A DNA stretch of 64,000 bases from Lysobacter defluvii IMMIB APB-9 = DSM 18482. GTDB taxonomy: Bacteria; Pseudomonadota; Gammaproteobacteria; Xanthomonadales; Xanthomonadaceae. The position numbers and the translations under genes were made by a program. The stretch is taken from the NCBI RefSeq assembly GCF_000423325.1, contig NZ_AUHT01000011.1, positions 62,001-126,000 of the forward strand, read 5' to 3'. Under the pieces are notes generated by a model, which worked only from the letters and a program-made list of their open reading frames with translations, was not told the DNA's origin and searched no databases. Positions 17,811 to 26,417 of the stretch are shown one piece after another (position 1 is the stretch's first letter; each line of letters begins with the position of its first letter).

Positions 17811-19370
17811 ATGACCACCATCAACGAACAGGCGGAAGCCATCCTCGACGTAGGCGACCGCTTCCTGTGGCAGGACAACTACGATGCGCGCCTTGACCAC
17901 TTCGCCGAGGTGATCGAGAAGCTCGAGCCGCAGGAGCGTGCCGAGCTCATGGATGCCATCCTCGACAAGGACGGCGGCGCCACCATGTCCTGGCTCACCC
18001 CGGAGCGGCTGGACAACCTGGTCGAGAGCGGCAGCATCACCGGCCTGGAGCGTGACGCCATCACCGATGCGTTCGCGCAGGCGTACCTGGATGGAGAAGC
18101 CGACCTGGTCGATGCGCTGCAGTTCACCGGGATGTTCGGCTCCTCCGCCGTCGGGCCGATGGGGCTGATGACACCGGAGGCCGAAGGGCTGCAGGCGCTG
18201 GTGGACAGGCTGGTCGGCAGTGACAGCCCGCAGGCCGGGCAGTTCCTGGAAAAGTTCACGGCGGACGTACTTGAGCAGCGCCTGCTCGTCGATCCCCCGA
18301 TGATGAACATATCCGAGCAGGGTGCGCATATCGGCGTCCTGCTCAACGCGCTGGAACAGTCGGGCGGCACCCAGGCCATCCACAACGCCCTGGGCGGGCT
18401 GACCACCGAGCAGCGCGACGCCCTGTATGCCGCCGTGGGCCAGGAAGGACTCTCCTTTGGTGCGCCCCAGTTGGAGGGCGTCGGGGTCACCGACCCGATG
18501 GAACTGGTGATCCAGACCGTCGCCGAGCACGGTACCGCCGCCGATGCGCTGCACCTGGTCGAGTACGTGGGCCAGAACTCCAGCGACCAGTTCTACGGCG
18601 TGGGCAACAAGCCGGTCCCGGGACGCGCGGATGCCTTGAGCGAGCTGTTCATCGCCCACGGTGACACGCTGCTGCGCGACCTGACGCCGCTGGATCCGAC
18701 GCACACGGTCGGCTCGTCGAACGAGGAGAGCACCGTGGTCGGCGAGAGCCTGGCGGCCCTGTCCAACCTGATCAGGCTGACCGCCCTCAACCCCGACAGT
18801 GCGCGCGGCGGCGAGGTGATGGACCTGCTGGGTGAGTTCGTATCCGACAACATCCGCGTGAGCAACCAGCCCGAGAACGGTGACAACGTGCGCGAGATCG
18901 GCGATGCGACCACCCGCGTGGCGATGATCGGCGCGGTCATGCAGGACGCGGTGGATGCCGGCTACATCGACCTGAAGGCCGATGTGGCCGCGCGTGACGA
19001 GATGGTCGGCTTCCTGCTCGATGTCGCCATCTCAACCATCCCGGTGGCGGGCGACATGGCGGCGGGGCCGGTGTCGGAGGCGGTGGCTGAAATGCTCGGT
19101 GACTCCTCCCTGGCCAGTACGATCTCCGAAAAGCTGGGGGGGTTGGCCGGAAGCCAGATCACCGATGCCCAGGGCAGGCTGACCGATGAAGCGAAGCAGG
19201 CGATCATCGACGCGCTGCCCGAAGACCATGCCTTCCTCGAGGAGGTCAAGGCGATGAGCAACAGCTTCATCACCACCCAGATCGTCGAGGCGGCCGACCG
19301 CCGCGGCGCGATCATTCCCGACATGCAGTCGTACTCCGACTGGATCGACGGCGCCCAGGGCGAGAACTAG
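17811..19370 (+). CDS. Large helical protein of unknown function
   Basis: 519 residues, acidic, starting at ATG 17811. I do not recognise it. It begins with an acidic helical stretch (RLDHFAEVIEKLEPQERAEL, ILDKDGGATMSWLTPERLDNL) and reads as alpha-helical throughout. Residues about 400-430 form a Gly/Ala/Val hydrophobic stretch (LLDVAISTIPVAGDMAAGPV) of the kind seen in the helical linkers of secreted toxins. No signal peptide, no catalytic motif. It is divergent from the phosphatase, and no small gene follows that could be an immunity partner; a Nudix gene faces it. Confidence 0.7.
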   Translation: MTTINEQAEAILDVGDRFLWQDNYDARLDHFAEVIEKLEPQERAELMDAILDKDGGATMSWLTPERLDNLVESGSITGLERDAITDAFAQAYLDGEADLVDALQFTGMFGSSAVGPMGLMTPEAEGLQALVDRLVGSDSPQAGQFLEKFTADVLEQRLLVDPPMMNISEQGAHIGVLLNALEQSGGTQAIHNALGGLTTEQRDALYAAVGQEGLSFGAPQLEGVGVTDPMELVIQTVAEHGTAADALHLVEYVGQNSSDQFYGVGNKPVPGRADALSELFIAHGDTLLRDLTPLDPTHTVGSSNEESTVVGESLAALSNLIRLTALNPDSARGGEVMDLLGEFVSDNIRVSNQPENGDNVREIGDATTRVAMIGAVMQDAVDAGYIDLKADVAARDEMVGFLLDVAISTIPVAGDMAAGPVSEAVAEMLGDSSLASTISEKLGGLAGSQITDAQGRLTDEAKQAIIDALPEDHAFLEEVKAMSNSFITTQIVEAADRRGAIIPDMQSYSDWIDGAQGEN

Positions 19371-19386
19371 CACGACGGTGCCTGTC

Positions 19387-19415
19387 GGCGCCGCCCCCGC
19401 CGCGGGGCCGGCGCC
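19387..19415 (+). terminator. GC-rich hairpin between convergent genes
   Basis: GGCGCCGCCCC pairs with GGGGCCGGCGCC across the 46-base gap between the 519-residue orphan gene and the Nudix gene. There is no T-run, so factor-independent termination is uncertain. Confidence 0.35.
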
Positions 19416-19904
19416 TCAGGCCCGGGAGTAGCACCAGGACAGCATCCGCCCGCCTTCGTACGGCATCACGCCATGGAAGGCGCGCGGATCGTCGTCGAAC
19501 ACCAGCGGCAGGAAGTTGCGGTCGCCCTCCCACATCGGCAGTTCGTGCAGCCGATCAAGGTCGACCCACTCCAGGGTCCCTTCGTGGTTCGACTCCAGCG
19601 GCCGGCCGCTGTAGCGCGTCACCAGGAAGATGAAGCCGAGCCAGTCCTCGCCGGCCTTTCCGAAGCCCGGCCAGCTGATCGTGCCGCGCAGGACGAGGGA
19701 CTCGCACTCGATGCCGGCCTCCTCGCGGATTTCCCGGCGCATGCCGGCCACCACGTCCTCGTCGCGCTCGATCTTGCCGCCCAGGCCGTTGTACTTGCCC
19801 AGGTGGTGGTCACCGGCGCGCGCGTTGCGGTGGATCATCAGGACCCGGCGCCGATCCGGCGAAAGGACGTAACCCAGGGTCGCGACGATGGGTGTGTAGG
19901 GCAT
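19416..19904 (-). CDS. Nudix hydrolase, MutT/8-oxo-dGTP diphosphatase type
   Basis: 162 residues with a full Nudix box, GGKIERDEDVVAGMRREIREEAGIE (G-x5-E-x7-REUXEEXGU). The flanks LMIHRNARAGDHHLGKYNGLGGK and LEWVDLDRLHELPMWEGDRNFLP match the MutT/NUDT1-like 8-oxo-dGTPase group, which hydrolyses oxidised nucleotides. Substrate not proven. ATG 19904. Confidence 0.88.
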   Translation of the reverse strand: MPYTPIVATLGYVLSPDRRRVLMIHRNARAGDHHLGKYNGLGGKIERDEDVVAGMRREIREEAGIECESLVLRGTISWPGFGKAGEDWLGFIFLVTRYSGRPLESNHEGTLEWVDLDRLHELPMWEGDRNFLPLVFDDDPRAFHGVMPYEGGRMLSWCYSRA

Positions 19905-19965
19905 CTTTGCGCGTGGCTCGGGACGGGTGCGACAGTGTCCACGATCCAGGTAGAGGAGTGGACCG

Positions 19966-20457
19966 ATGACGGGTACGCAACGTGAGCTGACAATGCGCTT
20001 CCTTGCCGAGCCGGTCGACGTGAACTACGGCGGGAAGGTCCACGGCGGGGTGGTGATGCGGTGGATCGACCAGGCCGGGTACGCTGCCGCGGTGGGCTGG
20101 AGTGGCACCTACGCCGTCACCGCGGCGGTGGGCGGAATCCGCTTCATCGCGCCCATCCGCATCGGCGACATGGTCACCGTGCACACCCGGCTGGCGCACA
20201 CCGGGACCACCAGCATGCACTTCACGGTCGAGGTCAGTGCCCGGGACCCGATGGGTGGCGAGCCGCGGCTATGCACGCATTGCGTGATCGTCTTCGTTGC
20301 GCTCGACGGGGTCGAGGGGCAACCGACGCCGGTGCCGGCGTGGACGCCGGTCGACGACGAGGACCAGAGGGAGGCCGAATACGCCCGCCAGGTCATGGAG
20401 CTGGGCAGGGGGATCGAGCAGGCTGCCAAGCGTTACCGGGGCGCCGGCGGCCCGTGA
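19966..20457 (+). CDS. Acyl-CoA thioesterase (YciA-type hotdog fold)
   Basis: 163 residues. YGGKVHGGVVMRWIDQAGYAAA is the hotdog active-site helix with its aspartate, followed by AVGGIRFIAPIRIGDMV and SMHFTVEV strands. Hydrolyses acyl-CoA thioesters; chain length unknown. A GAGG ribosome site precedes ATG 19966. Followed by a convergent NlpC/P60 gene. Confidence 0.85.
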   Translation: MTGTQRELTMRFLAEPVDVNYGGKVHGGVVMRWIDQAGYAAAVGWSGTYAVTAAVGGIRFIAPIRIGDMVTVHTRLAHTGTTSMHFTVEVSARDPMGGEPRLCTHCVIVFVALDGVEGQPTPVPAWTPVDDEDQREAEYARQVMELGRGIEQAAKRYRGAGGP

Positions 20458-20502
20458 TGCAGGTACGCCGGCACGATCACCGGCGCTGCCGACCGGAGAC
20501 GG

Positions 20503-21168
20503 TCAGCTGCTGCCGGCGATGCGGCGGCCTTCGATGTACTTGCCGCTCCAGTAGCCGGTCTTCAGGCTGGAGACCATCACGTCCTTGCCGGCGCTGGGGG
20601 CGTGCACGAAGCGGCCCTCGCCGACGTAGATGCCGACGTGGTCGACGCGGCCCTTCCGGCCGAACACCACCAGGTCGCCTTCCTCGAGTTCCGACTTGTC
20701 GGCCACCCGCTCGCCCTGGCGGGCCTGGTCACGCGTGACGCGCGGCAGGTCCACGCCGATCGCCTGCTGGAACACGTAGCTGACCAGCCCGCTGCAGTCG
20801 AAGCCGCTCTCCGGGCTGGTGCCGCCCCAGCGGTACGGGGTGCCGAGCAGGGTCAGCGCGCTGTTGAGAAGCGTGCGCACGCGGCTGTCGGTGGGCTTGT
20901 ACCCCTCCGCCGCCGCGTCCGCCTTGCCGTTCGCCAGCAGGCGGTTGATGTCACCGGCGAGCGCCAGCGCGTTGCCCGACAGGCTGCCGGTGCCCGACAT
21001 CCGCGGAGCGTCCGCGGCCGCGGCCGTTGCCACGGGCGCCGCGGCCTCCTGCGCGAGCGCGGGGACCGCGGGGAGCGCAAGCAGGAACGCCAGTGCGACG
21101 CCCTTGCGGACACTGCGCCCGGACCGGGCGCAGTCGGAGGAGGATCGTGCGGGGAACTTCGATGCCAT
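20503..21168 (-). CDS. Secreted NlpC/P60 peptidoglycan hydrolase 1
   Basis: 221 residues. N-terminal signal peptide (KGVALAFLLALPAVPALAQ). C40-family domain: TPYRWGGTSPESGFDCSG (Cys125), GRVDHVGIYVGEGRF (His177), VHAP (His189). Cleaves stem-peptide bonds such as D-Glu-mDAP. ATG 21168 is preferred over the GTG one codon earlier. A second gene with the same domain lies directly upstream. Confidence 0.9.
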   Translation of the reverse strand: MASKFPARSSSDCARSGRSVRKGVALAFLLALPAVPALAQEAAAPVATAAAADAPRMSGTGSLSGNALALAGDINRLLANGKADAAAEGYKPTDSRVRTLLNSALTLLGTPYRWGGTSPESGFDCSGLVSYVFQQAIGVDLPRVTRDQARQGERVADKSELEEGDLVVFGRKGRVDHVGIYVGEGRFVHAPSAGKDVMVSSLKTGYWSGKYIEGRRIAGSS

Positions 21169-21319
21169 CACGCAGCCATCACCAGAAAATCACCGGGCGA
21201 TGATGCCGGTGAACAGGCGCCGGCGGGTTCACAAAACGTTAAATCAAAGTTAAAGCGCGCGAATCACGTCGCAGCTTCAGTTTCATCAAGAGGCCGCGTT
21301 CTCGACTCGGTCAGGAAGA

Positions 21320-21898
21320 TCACAGCACCCGGCGGGCACCGCTGTAGTGGTCGCGCCAGTAGTGGCCGTCCAGATGGTCCAGCCGCACCGTCCCGCCGCT
21401 GCTGGGCGCATGGACGAAGCGGCCTTCGCCGACGTAGATCCCGGCGTGGGTCACGTTGCCGCGCTGGCCGAAGAAGACCAGGTCGCCGGGCGCCAGCCGT
21501 TCGGGTGCAATCCGGGGACCCTGCACGGCGGCAAGCCCGCTGGTGGTGCGGGGCAGCGCCAGGTCGAGCATGTCGCGGTAGACGTAGTTGATCAGCCCGC
21601 TGCAGTCGAAGCCGGTGTCGGGCGTGTTGCCGCCGTACCGGTACGGCGTGCCGACCAGGCTGATGGCGCGCATGAGCACCGAGTTGGCCGCGGCCGGGTC
21701 GGATGGGGCGACCGTCGCCCAGCTGCGCTGCGTGGCCGGGGCATCGGCGCGGACGGCCTTGCCGCCCCCGCCACAGCCCGCCAGCAGGACCGCGCCCAAC
21801 AGGGCGGCGAGCAGAGGCGCGGAAGGGACGGGGCGCCTGCCCAGGCGCCGAACTGGCGTGGGAAGCGGCTTGCCGGGATAATGCGCGGCCCTCGTCAC
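21320..21898 (-). CDS. NlpC/P60 peptidoglycan hydrolase 2, lipoprotein
   Basis: 192 residues from GTG 21898. The lipobox is LLAGC (Cys42 in this reading), so it would be anchored to a membrane. The C40 domain keeps the catalytic set: TPYRYGGNTPDTGFDCSG, NVTHAGIYVGEGRF, VHAP. It shares the same motif order with the adjacent P60 gene, arguing for tandem duplication. The start is uncertain because a long upstream reading overlaps the divergent FKBP gene; GTG 21898 avoids most of that. Confidence 0.85.
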   Translation of the reverse strand: MTRAAHYPGKPLPTPVRRLGRRPVPSAPLLAALLGAVLLAGCGGGGKAVRADAPATQRSWATVAPSDPAAANSVLMRAISLVGTPYRYGGNTPDTGFDCSGLINYVYRDMLDLALPRTTSGLAAVQGPRIAPERLAPGDLVFFGQRGNVTHAGIYVGEGRFVHAPSSGGTVRLDHLDGHYWRDHYSGARRVL

Positions 21899-21951
21899 GT
21901 GCGACAGCTTCGCTGTTTTCGCCCGCGGCGGCAACAACAGAGAGCCTGCCC

Positions 21952-22431
21952 ATGAAGATCGAGAAAGACCGCGTCGTGAAGTTCCACTACACCGTTTCCG
22001 AACAGGGCGGCGAGCAGCTGGAGAGTTCACGCGACAGCGGCCCGCTGGCGATCCTCGTCGGCCACGGCAACATCATCCCGGGCCTGGAGAAGGCGATGGA
22101 CGGCCGCGAGGCCGGCGACACCTTCTCCGCCGACGTGCCGGCCGCGGAGGCCTACGGCGAGGTCCGCGAGGGTCTGACCCAGCGCGTACCCAAGAAGTAC
22201 TTCAAGGGCGCGAAGCTGGTGCCCGGAATGCAGGCGGTGCTCCCGACCAACTTCGGCCCGCGCGCGGTCACCATCCTCAAGGTGGGCATGAGCGTGGTGG
22301 ACGTGGACCTCAACCACCCGATGGCGGGCAAGGACCTGAGCTTCGACATCGAGATCGTGGACGTCCGCGAGGCCAGCGCCGAGGAGATCGACCACGGCCA
22401 CGTGCACGGCGAAGGCGGCCACGAGCACTGA
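21952..22431 (+). CDS. slyD: FKBP-type peptidyl-prolyl isomerase, SlyD-like
   Basis: 159 residues. MKIEKDRVVKFHYTVSEQG, GNIIPGLEKAMDGREAGD and AYGEVREGLTQRVPKKYF are the SlyD FKBP and insert-in-flap sequence. A histidine-rich end (DHGHVHGEGGHEH) is a short version of the SlyD metal tail that delivers nickel to hydrogenases. No such enzymes lie in this window, so a general folding role is more likely. Confidence 0.85.
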   Translation: MKIEKDRVVKFHYTVSEQGGEQLESSRDSGPLAILVGHGNIIPGLEKAMDGREAGDTFSADVPAAEAYGEVREGLTQRVPKKYFKGAKLVPGMQAVLPTNFGPRAVTILKVGMSVVDVDLNHPMAGKDLSFDIEIVDVREASAEEIDHGHVHGEGGHEH

Positions 22432-22445
22432 GCCCCCTCGCTGAT

Positions 22446-22480
22446 GCATGATCCCTTCCCTCCGGGGAGGGGGACCATGC
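22446..22480 (+). promoter_or_regulatory. Hairpin covering the ribosome site of the DUF418 gene
   Basis: The 35 bases just before ATG 22482 form an imperfect palindrome: GCATG and CCCTCC on the left pair with GGAGGG and CATGC on the right. The right arm contains the only Shine-Dalgarno-like run (GGAGGGGG). This could lower or condition translation, or act as a weak terminator for the upstream FKBP gene. There is no T-run. Confidence 0.4.
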
Positions 22481-22481
22481 A

Positions 22482-23717
22482 ATGACGCAACCGATCACGG
22501 CGCCCGCGGGGCGCCTGGACCACCTCGACGCGCTGCGCGGCTTCGCCCTGCTGGGCATCGCGCTGATGAACGTCGAGTTCTTCACCGCGCCTCTGACCGA
22601 CATCGGCCAGGGCGTCGGCGCGGGGCAGGGCACGCTGGACACGATCGCCGACTGGCTGGTCTACGTGCTGGTGCAGGGCAAGTTCTGGGGCCTGTTCTCG
22701 CTGATGTTCGGCATGGGGTTCGTGCTCATGCTCGACCGCGCCCGCGCGGCGGGCGCTCCCTTCGTGCCGATCTACCTGCGCCGCTGCCTGGGCCTGCTCG
22801 CGATCGGGCTGGCGCACGCTTTCCTGGTGTGGGCCGGGGACATCCTGGTCTCATACGCACTGGGCGCGCTCGTGCTGCTGGTGCTGTTCCGCAACGTGGG
22901 TGCCGAGGCGATGCTGGCCTGGGGGATCGCGCTGTGGGTCCTGCCGGTCGGGATGTACGTGATGGCCGGCGCGGCCATGGTCCCGGCGGGGCCGGAGGAA
23001 CTGGCGTCGTACGAGCTCGTCCCGGCCTACATGGAGTCGCTGCGGGCGCAGGAGGTCGCGGCGTACTCCGCCGGCTCCTGGACTGAGGCGACCGCCGCGC
23101 GCGCCGAGTTCCTCCACCGGATGCTGCCCAACGAGCTGATCCTGCTGCCGATGTTGCTGGGCGTGTTCCTGATCGGCGGCTGGCTGGTTCGGTCGGGCGT
23201 CGTACTTGATCCGCAGGCCCACCGGGCAAGGCTGTTGAGCCTGGCAGCCGCAGGCTACGTGGTGGGCGGACTGCTCACCGCGGGATCACTGCAGCTGACC
23301 GCTTCGCCGGTCCTTGAAGGCGAGGCGGCGGGCGAAGCCGTGCTGGCAGCGGGCCTGCACCTGGCCGGCGGGCTGCCGCTGGCGCTCGCCTATGCGGCGA
23401 CCTTCCTGCTGCTGGCGAGCCGCGGCGGTGCCCTGCCGCGCGTGCTGGCGCCGGCCGGGAGGATGGCCCTGACCCACTACCTGCTGCAGTCGCTGGTGGG
23501 CACCTGGCTCTTCTACGGGCATGGCCTCGGCCTGTGGGGCGAGGTCGGCCGCGCCGGGCAGGTGCTGGGCGTGCTGGTGTTCTTCGCGTTGCAGGTCGCG
23601 GCGAGCCACTGGTGGCTGCGCCGCTACCGGCAGGGTCCTTTCGAATGGGCCTGGCGCGCCTTCACCCATGGCCACTGGCCGCCCCTGCGTCGCGGAGCGC
23701 TCGCCGGGGGCGCCTGA
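22482..23717 (+). CDS. DUF418 domain membrane protein
   Basis: 411 residues, about ten hydrophobic segments. The beginning (LDALRGFALLGIALMNVEFF) and the end (AGRMALTHYLLQSLVGTWLFYGHGLGLWG, then ASHWWLRRYRQGPFEWAWRAFTHG) are typical of DUF418 proteins (YeiB-like). The function of the family is unknown; it is distantly similar to acyltransferase-like membrane proteins. ATG 22482. Confidence 0.9.
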   Translation: MTQPITAPAGRLDHLDALRGFALLGIALMNVEFFTAPLTDIGQGVGAGQGTLDTIADWLVYVLVQGKFWGLFSLMFGMGFVLMLDRARAAGAPFVPIYLRRCLGLLAIGLAHAFLVWAGDILVSYALGALVLLVLFRNVGAEAMLAWGIALWVLPVGMYVMAGAAMVPAGPEELASYELVPAYMESLRAQEVAAYSAGSWTEATAARAEFLHRMLPNELILLPMLLGVFLIGGWLVRSGVVLDPQAHRARLLSLAAAGYVVGGLLTAGSLQLTASPVLEGEAAGEAVLAAGLHLAGGLPLALAYAATFLLLASRGGALPRVLAPAGRMALTHYLLQSLVGTWLFYGHGLGLWGEVGRAGQVLGVLVFFALQVAASHWWLRRYRQGPFEWAWRAFTHGHWPPLRRGALAGGA

Positions 23718-23761
23718 GCCACCGTCGCACCGGACCGTGGCGGGTGCGTAGACTCGCGGCC

Positions 23762-25021
23762 ATGGAGCAGCGCGACGACGTGGTGGTGGTCGGGGCGGGG
23801 GTGGTCGGCCTGGCCACCGCGCTCGCGCTGCTGGAGGACGGGCGCGGGGTGCGGGTGATCGAGGCACGGCGCATCGGCAGCGGCAGCTCGCACGGGAACT
23901 GCGGGACCATCACGCCCAGCCACGCCCCGCCACTGGCTGCGCCTGGCCGGGTCGGCGAGGCGCTGCGGATGATGGTGCGGCCCGATGCCCCGCTGTACAT
24001 CCGTCCCCGCGTCGACCCGCGGCTGTGGCGCTGGCTGTGGCGCTTCGCCGGGCGCTGCAACCTGCGGGACTGGGAGGCGAGCGCACGCGCCAAGTCGCTG
24101 TTGCTCAACGACTCGCGCGCGCGCCTGTGCGAATGGATCGGCCGGCACGGATTGGACTGCGAGTTCGCCGAGTCCGGGGAGGACTATGTCTTCCGCAGCC
24201 CGGCCGCGTTCGAGCGCGGGCAGCACGAGCTCGACCTGCTCCGCGAACTGGGCGTGGACGTGGAGGTCATCGACGGGCCCGCGTTCGACGCCCAGGAGCC
24301 GGCGGTGCTGCCCGGGACCGCGGGCGCGATCCGCTTCCGCGGCGATGCGGTGCTGCGTCCGGACCGCTACGTGGACGAGCTGGCGCGGGTGGTGCGTGCC
24401 CGCGGTGGCCGGATCGACGAGGAGTGCGCCCTCCAGCGGCTCGAAGACTCCACCGCCGGGGCCGCGCTGCACACCTCGGCCGGGATCCTGCATGCCCGCG
24501 AGGTGGTGGTGGCCGCCGGCGCCTGGTCGCCCAACCTCGCCCGCGCCATCGACGCACCCTGGCTGGCCGGCGCGATGCAGCCGGGCAAGGGCTACTCGAT
24601 CACCTACGACCCGCCGCCGCTGGTCCCGCGGCGGCCGCTGGTGCTGCGCGACTGGTCGGTGTGCGTGACCAGCTGGCCCAGCGGCTTCCGGCTGGGCAGC
24701 ACGATGGAGTTCTCCGGCTTCGACGAGCGCCTGCGCCCGCGCCGCCTGGCGGCGTTGGAGCGTGCCGCCCGCGCCAGCCTGCGCGAACCGGCCGGACCGG
24801 TGGTGCGCGAGCGCTGGTGCGGCTGGCGGCCGATGAGCTGCGACGACGTCCCGATCATCGGCCGGCTCCCGGGACACCGCAGGACCTGGCTGGCGACCGG
24901 GCACGGGATGATGGGGGTGGGGATGAGCGCCGGCACCGGACAGCTGGTGGCGGACCTGCTGGCGGGACGCGGGCCGGCGGTCGACCCGTCCGCGTTCGAT
25001 CCGGGGCGGCTGGCGGGCTGA
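23762..25021 (+). CDS. FAD-dependent oxidoreductase, D-amino-acid dehydrogenase (DadA)-like
   Basis: 419 residues. The N-terminal Rossmann fold VVVVGAGVVGLATALALLEDGRGVRVIEARRIGSGSSHGNCG is that of the DAO family; GKGYSITYDPP and CGWRPMSCDDVPIIGRL, then ATGHGMMGVGMSAGTGQLVADLL close the FAD site. Probably oxidises a D-amino acid or similar amine, passing electrons to quinone. ATG 23762. First of three genes that run together to 27.2 kb. Confidence 0.85.
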   Translation: MEQRDDVVVVGAGVVGLATALALLEDGRGVRVIEARRIGSGSSHGNCGTITPSHAPPLAAPGRVGEALRMMVRPDAPLYIRPRVDPRLWRWLWRFAGRCNLRDWEASARAKSLLLNDSRARLCEWIGRHGLDCEFAESGEDYVFRSPAAFERGQHELDLLRELGVDVEVIDGPAFDAQEPAVLPGTAGAIRFRGDAVLRPDRYVDELARVVRARGGRIDEECALQRLEDSTAGAALHTSAGILHAREVVVAAGAWSPNLARAIDAPWLAGAMQPGKGYSITYDPPPLVPRRPLVLRDWSVCVTSWPSGFRLGSTMEFSGFDERLRPRRLAALERAARASLREPAGPVVRERWCGWRPMSCDDVPIIGRLPGHRRTWLATGHGMMGVGMSAGTGQLVADLLAGRGPAVDPSAFDPGRLAG

Positions 25022-25062
25022 ACGGCGCTGTGGCAGCGTGGCCCTCCGGATTGGAGGAATGC

Positions 25063-26415
25063 ATGTCACGCGACTTCGACCTGATCGTGATCGGCGGAGG
25101 CTCCGGCGGGTTGGCCGGCGCGTTCCGCGCCGCCTCGCACGGCGCCAGGGTGGCCCTGCTCGAGCCGGAGGCACTGGGTGGCACCTGCGTCAACGCGGGC
25201 TGCGTGCCGAAGAAGGCGATGTGGCTGGCAGCCGAGGTGGGGCGCAAGCTCGGCCTCGCACGGCCACTCGGCTTCGACGTGGAGCCGGCGGGCCTGGACT
25301 GGCCCACCTTCATCGGCCATCGCCAGCGCTACATCGGCAACATCCACGAAAGCTACCGGCGGCGGCTGGACGAGGCCGGCATCGCCGTCCTGGCCATGCG
25401 CGGGGCCCTGCGCGATGCCGGTACCGTCGCCTGCGGGGACGGGGTGTACCTGCGGGCGAAGCGGATCCTGCTTGCCACCGGCGCCCGTGCGAGCCGCCCG
25501 CCCATCGCGGGTGCGGAGCTGGGCGGCACCTCCGATGACTTCTTCGGCTGGGTCGAGCCGCCGCGGCGGGTGGCGGTGATCGGTGGTGGCTACATCGGCG
25601 TCGAGCTGGCCGGCGTGCTGCAGGCGCTGGGCAGCCAGGTGGAGTTGCTGGTGCGTGGCCAGCGCTTGCTCACGCCGTTCGACGAGGAGCTGTCACGGGT
25701 CCTGGCCGATGATTACCGGCAGTCCGGGATCGGCATCCGGTTCGGATGCGAGGCCAGTGCGCTGGAGCGCGAGGGCGGGCGGGTGCGGGTGGTCGCCGAA
25801 GGGCTGGAGGATCCGGTCTTCGACCGGGTGCTGTTCGCCACCGGGCGGGTGCCCAACACCGCCGGCCTCGGGCTGGAGCAGGTAGGGGTGGAGCTCGACC
25901 GGCGCGGGCACGTGCGGGTCGACGCCCGCCACGACACCAGCGTGGAGGGCATCCACGCGGTGGGGGACGTCACCCCGGGCGTGCAGCTGACCCCGGTCGC
26001 GATCGCCGCCGCAAGGCGGCTGATGGACCGGCTGTTCGCCGGCCGCGACCGCCCGCTGGACGCCGGCAACATCCCCAGCGTGGTGTTCAGCCATCCCCCG
26101 CTTGGCATGGTCGGCCTCACCACCGAGCAGGCGATGGAGCGCCATGGCGCCGAATCGGTCTCGGTCTACCGCGCCGGCTTCCGGCCGATGCTCAACGCGC
26201 TGGCGGACGTGCCGCAGCGCAGCCTGTTCAAGCTGGTGTGCGTGGGCAGCGAGCGCCGCGTCGTGGGCGTGCACCTGCTGGGCGAGGCCGCCGACGAGAT
26301 CCTGCAGGGCTTCGCGGTCGCCGTGCGCATGGGCGCCACCATCGACGACCTCAACGACACCGTCGCCATCCATCCGACCAGCGCCGAGGAAGTGGTGCTG
26401 ATGCAGGGAACCTGA
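25063..26415 (+). CDS. gor: Glutathione-disulfide reductase
   Basis: 450 residues, the usual length. FAD-binding VIGGGSGGLAGAFRAASHGARVAL, redox pair GGTCVNAGCVPKK, NADPH-binding VIGGGYIGVELAGVLQALGS, and C-terminal AIHPTSAEE with the active-site histidine. The NADPH loop has LVRGQRLL with an arginine, fitting NADPH preference. Reduces GSSG to GSH in the cytosol. GGAGG before ATG 25063. Confidence 0.95.
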   Translation: MSRDFDLIVIGGGSGGLAGAFRAASHGARVALLEPEALGGTCVNAGCVPKKAMWLAAEVGRKLGLARPLGFDVEPAGLDWPTFIGHRQRYIGNIHESYRRRLDEAGIAVLAMRGALRDAGTVACGDGVYLRAKRILLATGARASRPPIAGAELGGTSDDFFGWVEPPRRVAVIGGGYIGVELAGVLQALGSQVELLVRGQRLLTPFDEELSRVLADDYRQSGIGIRFGCEASALEREGGRVRVVAEGLEDPVFDRVLFATGRVPNTAGLGLEQVGVELDRRGHVRVDARHDTSVEGIHAVGDVTPGVQLTPVAIAAARRLMDRLFAGRDRPLDAGNIPSVVFSHPPLGMVGLTTEQAMERHGAESVSVYRAGFRPMLNALADVPQRSLFKLVCVGSERRVVGVHLLGEAADEILQGFAVAVRMGATIDDLNDTVAIHPTSAEEVVLMQGT

Positions 26416-26417
26416 GA

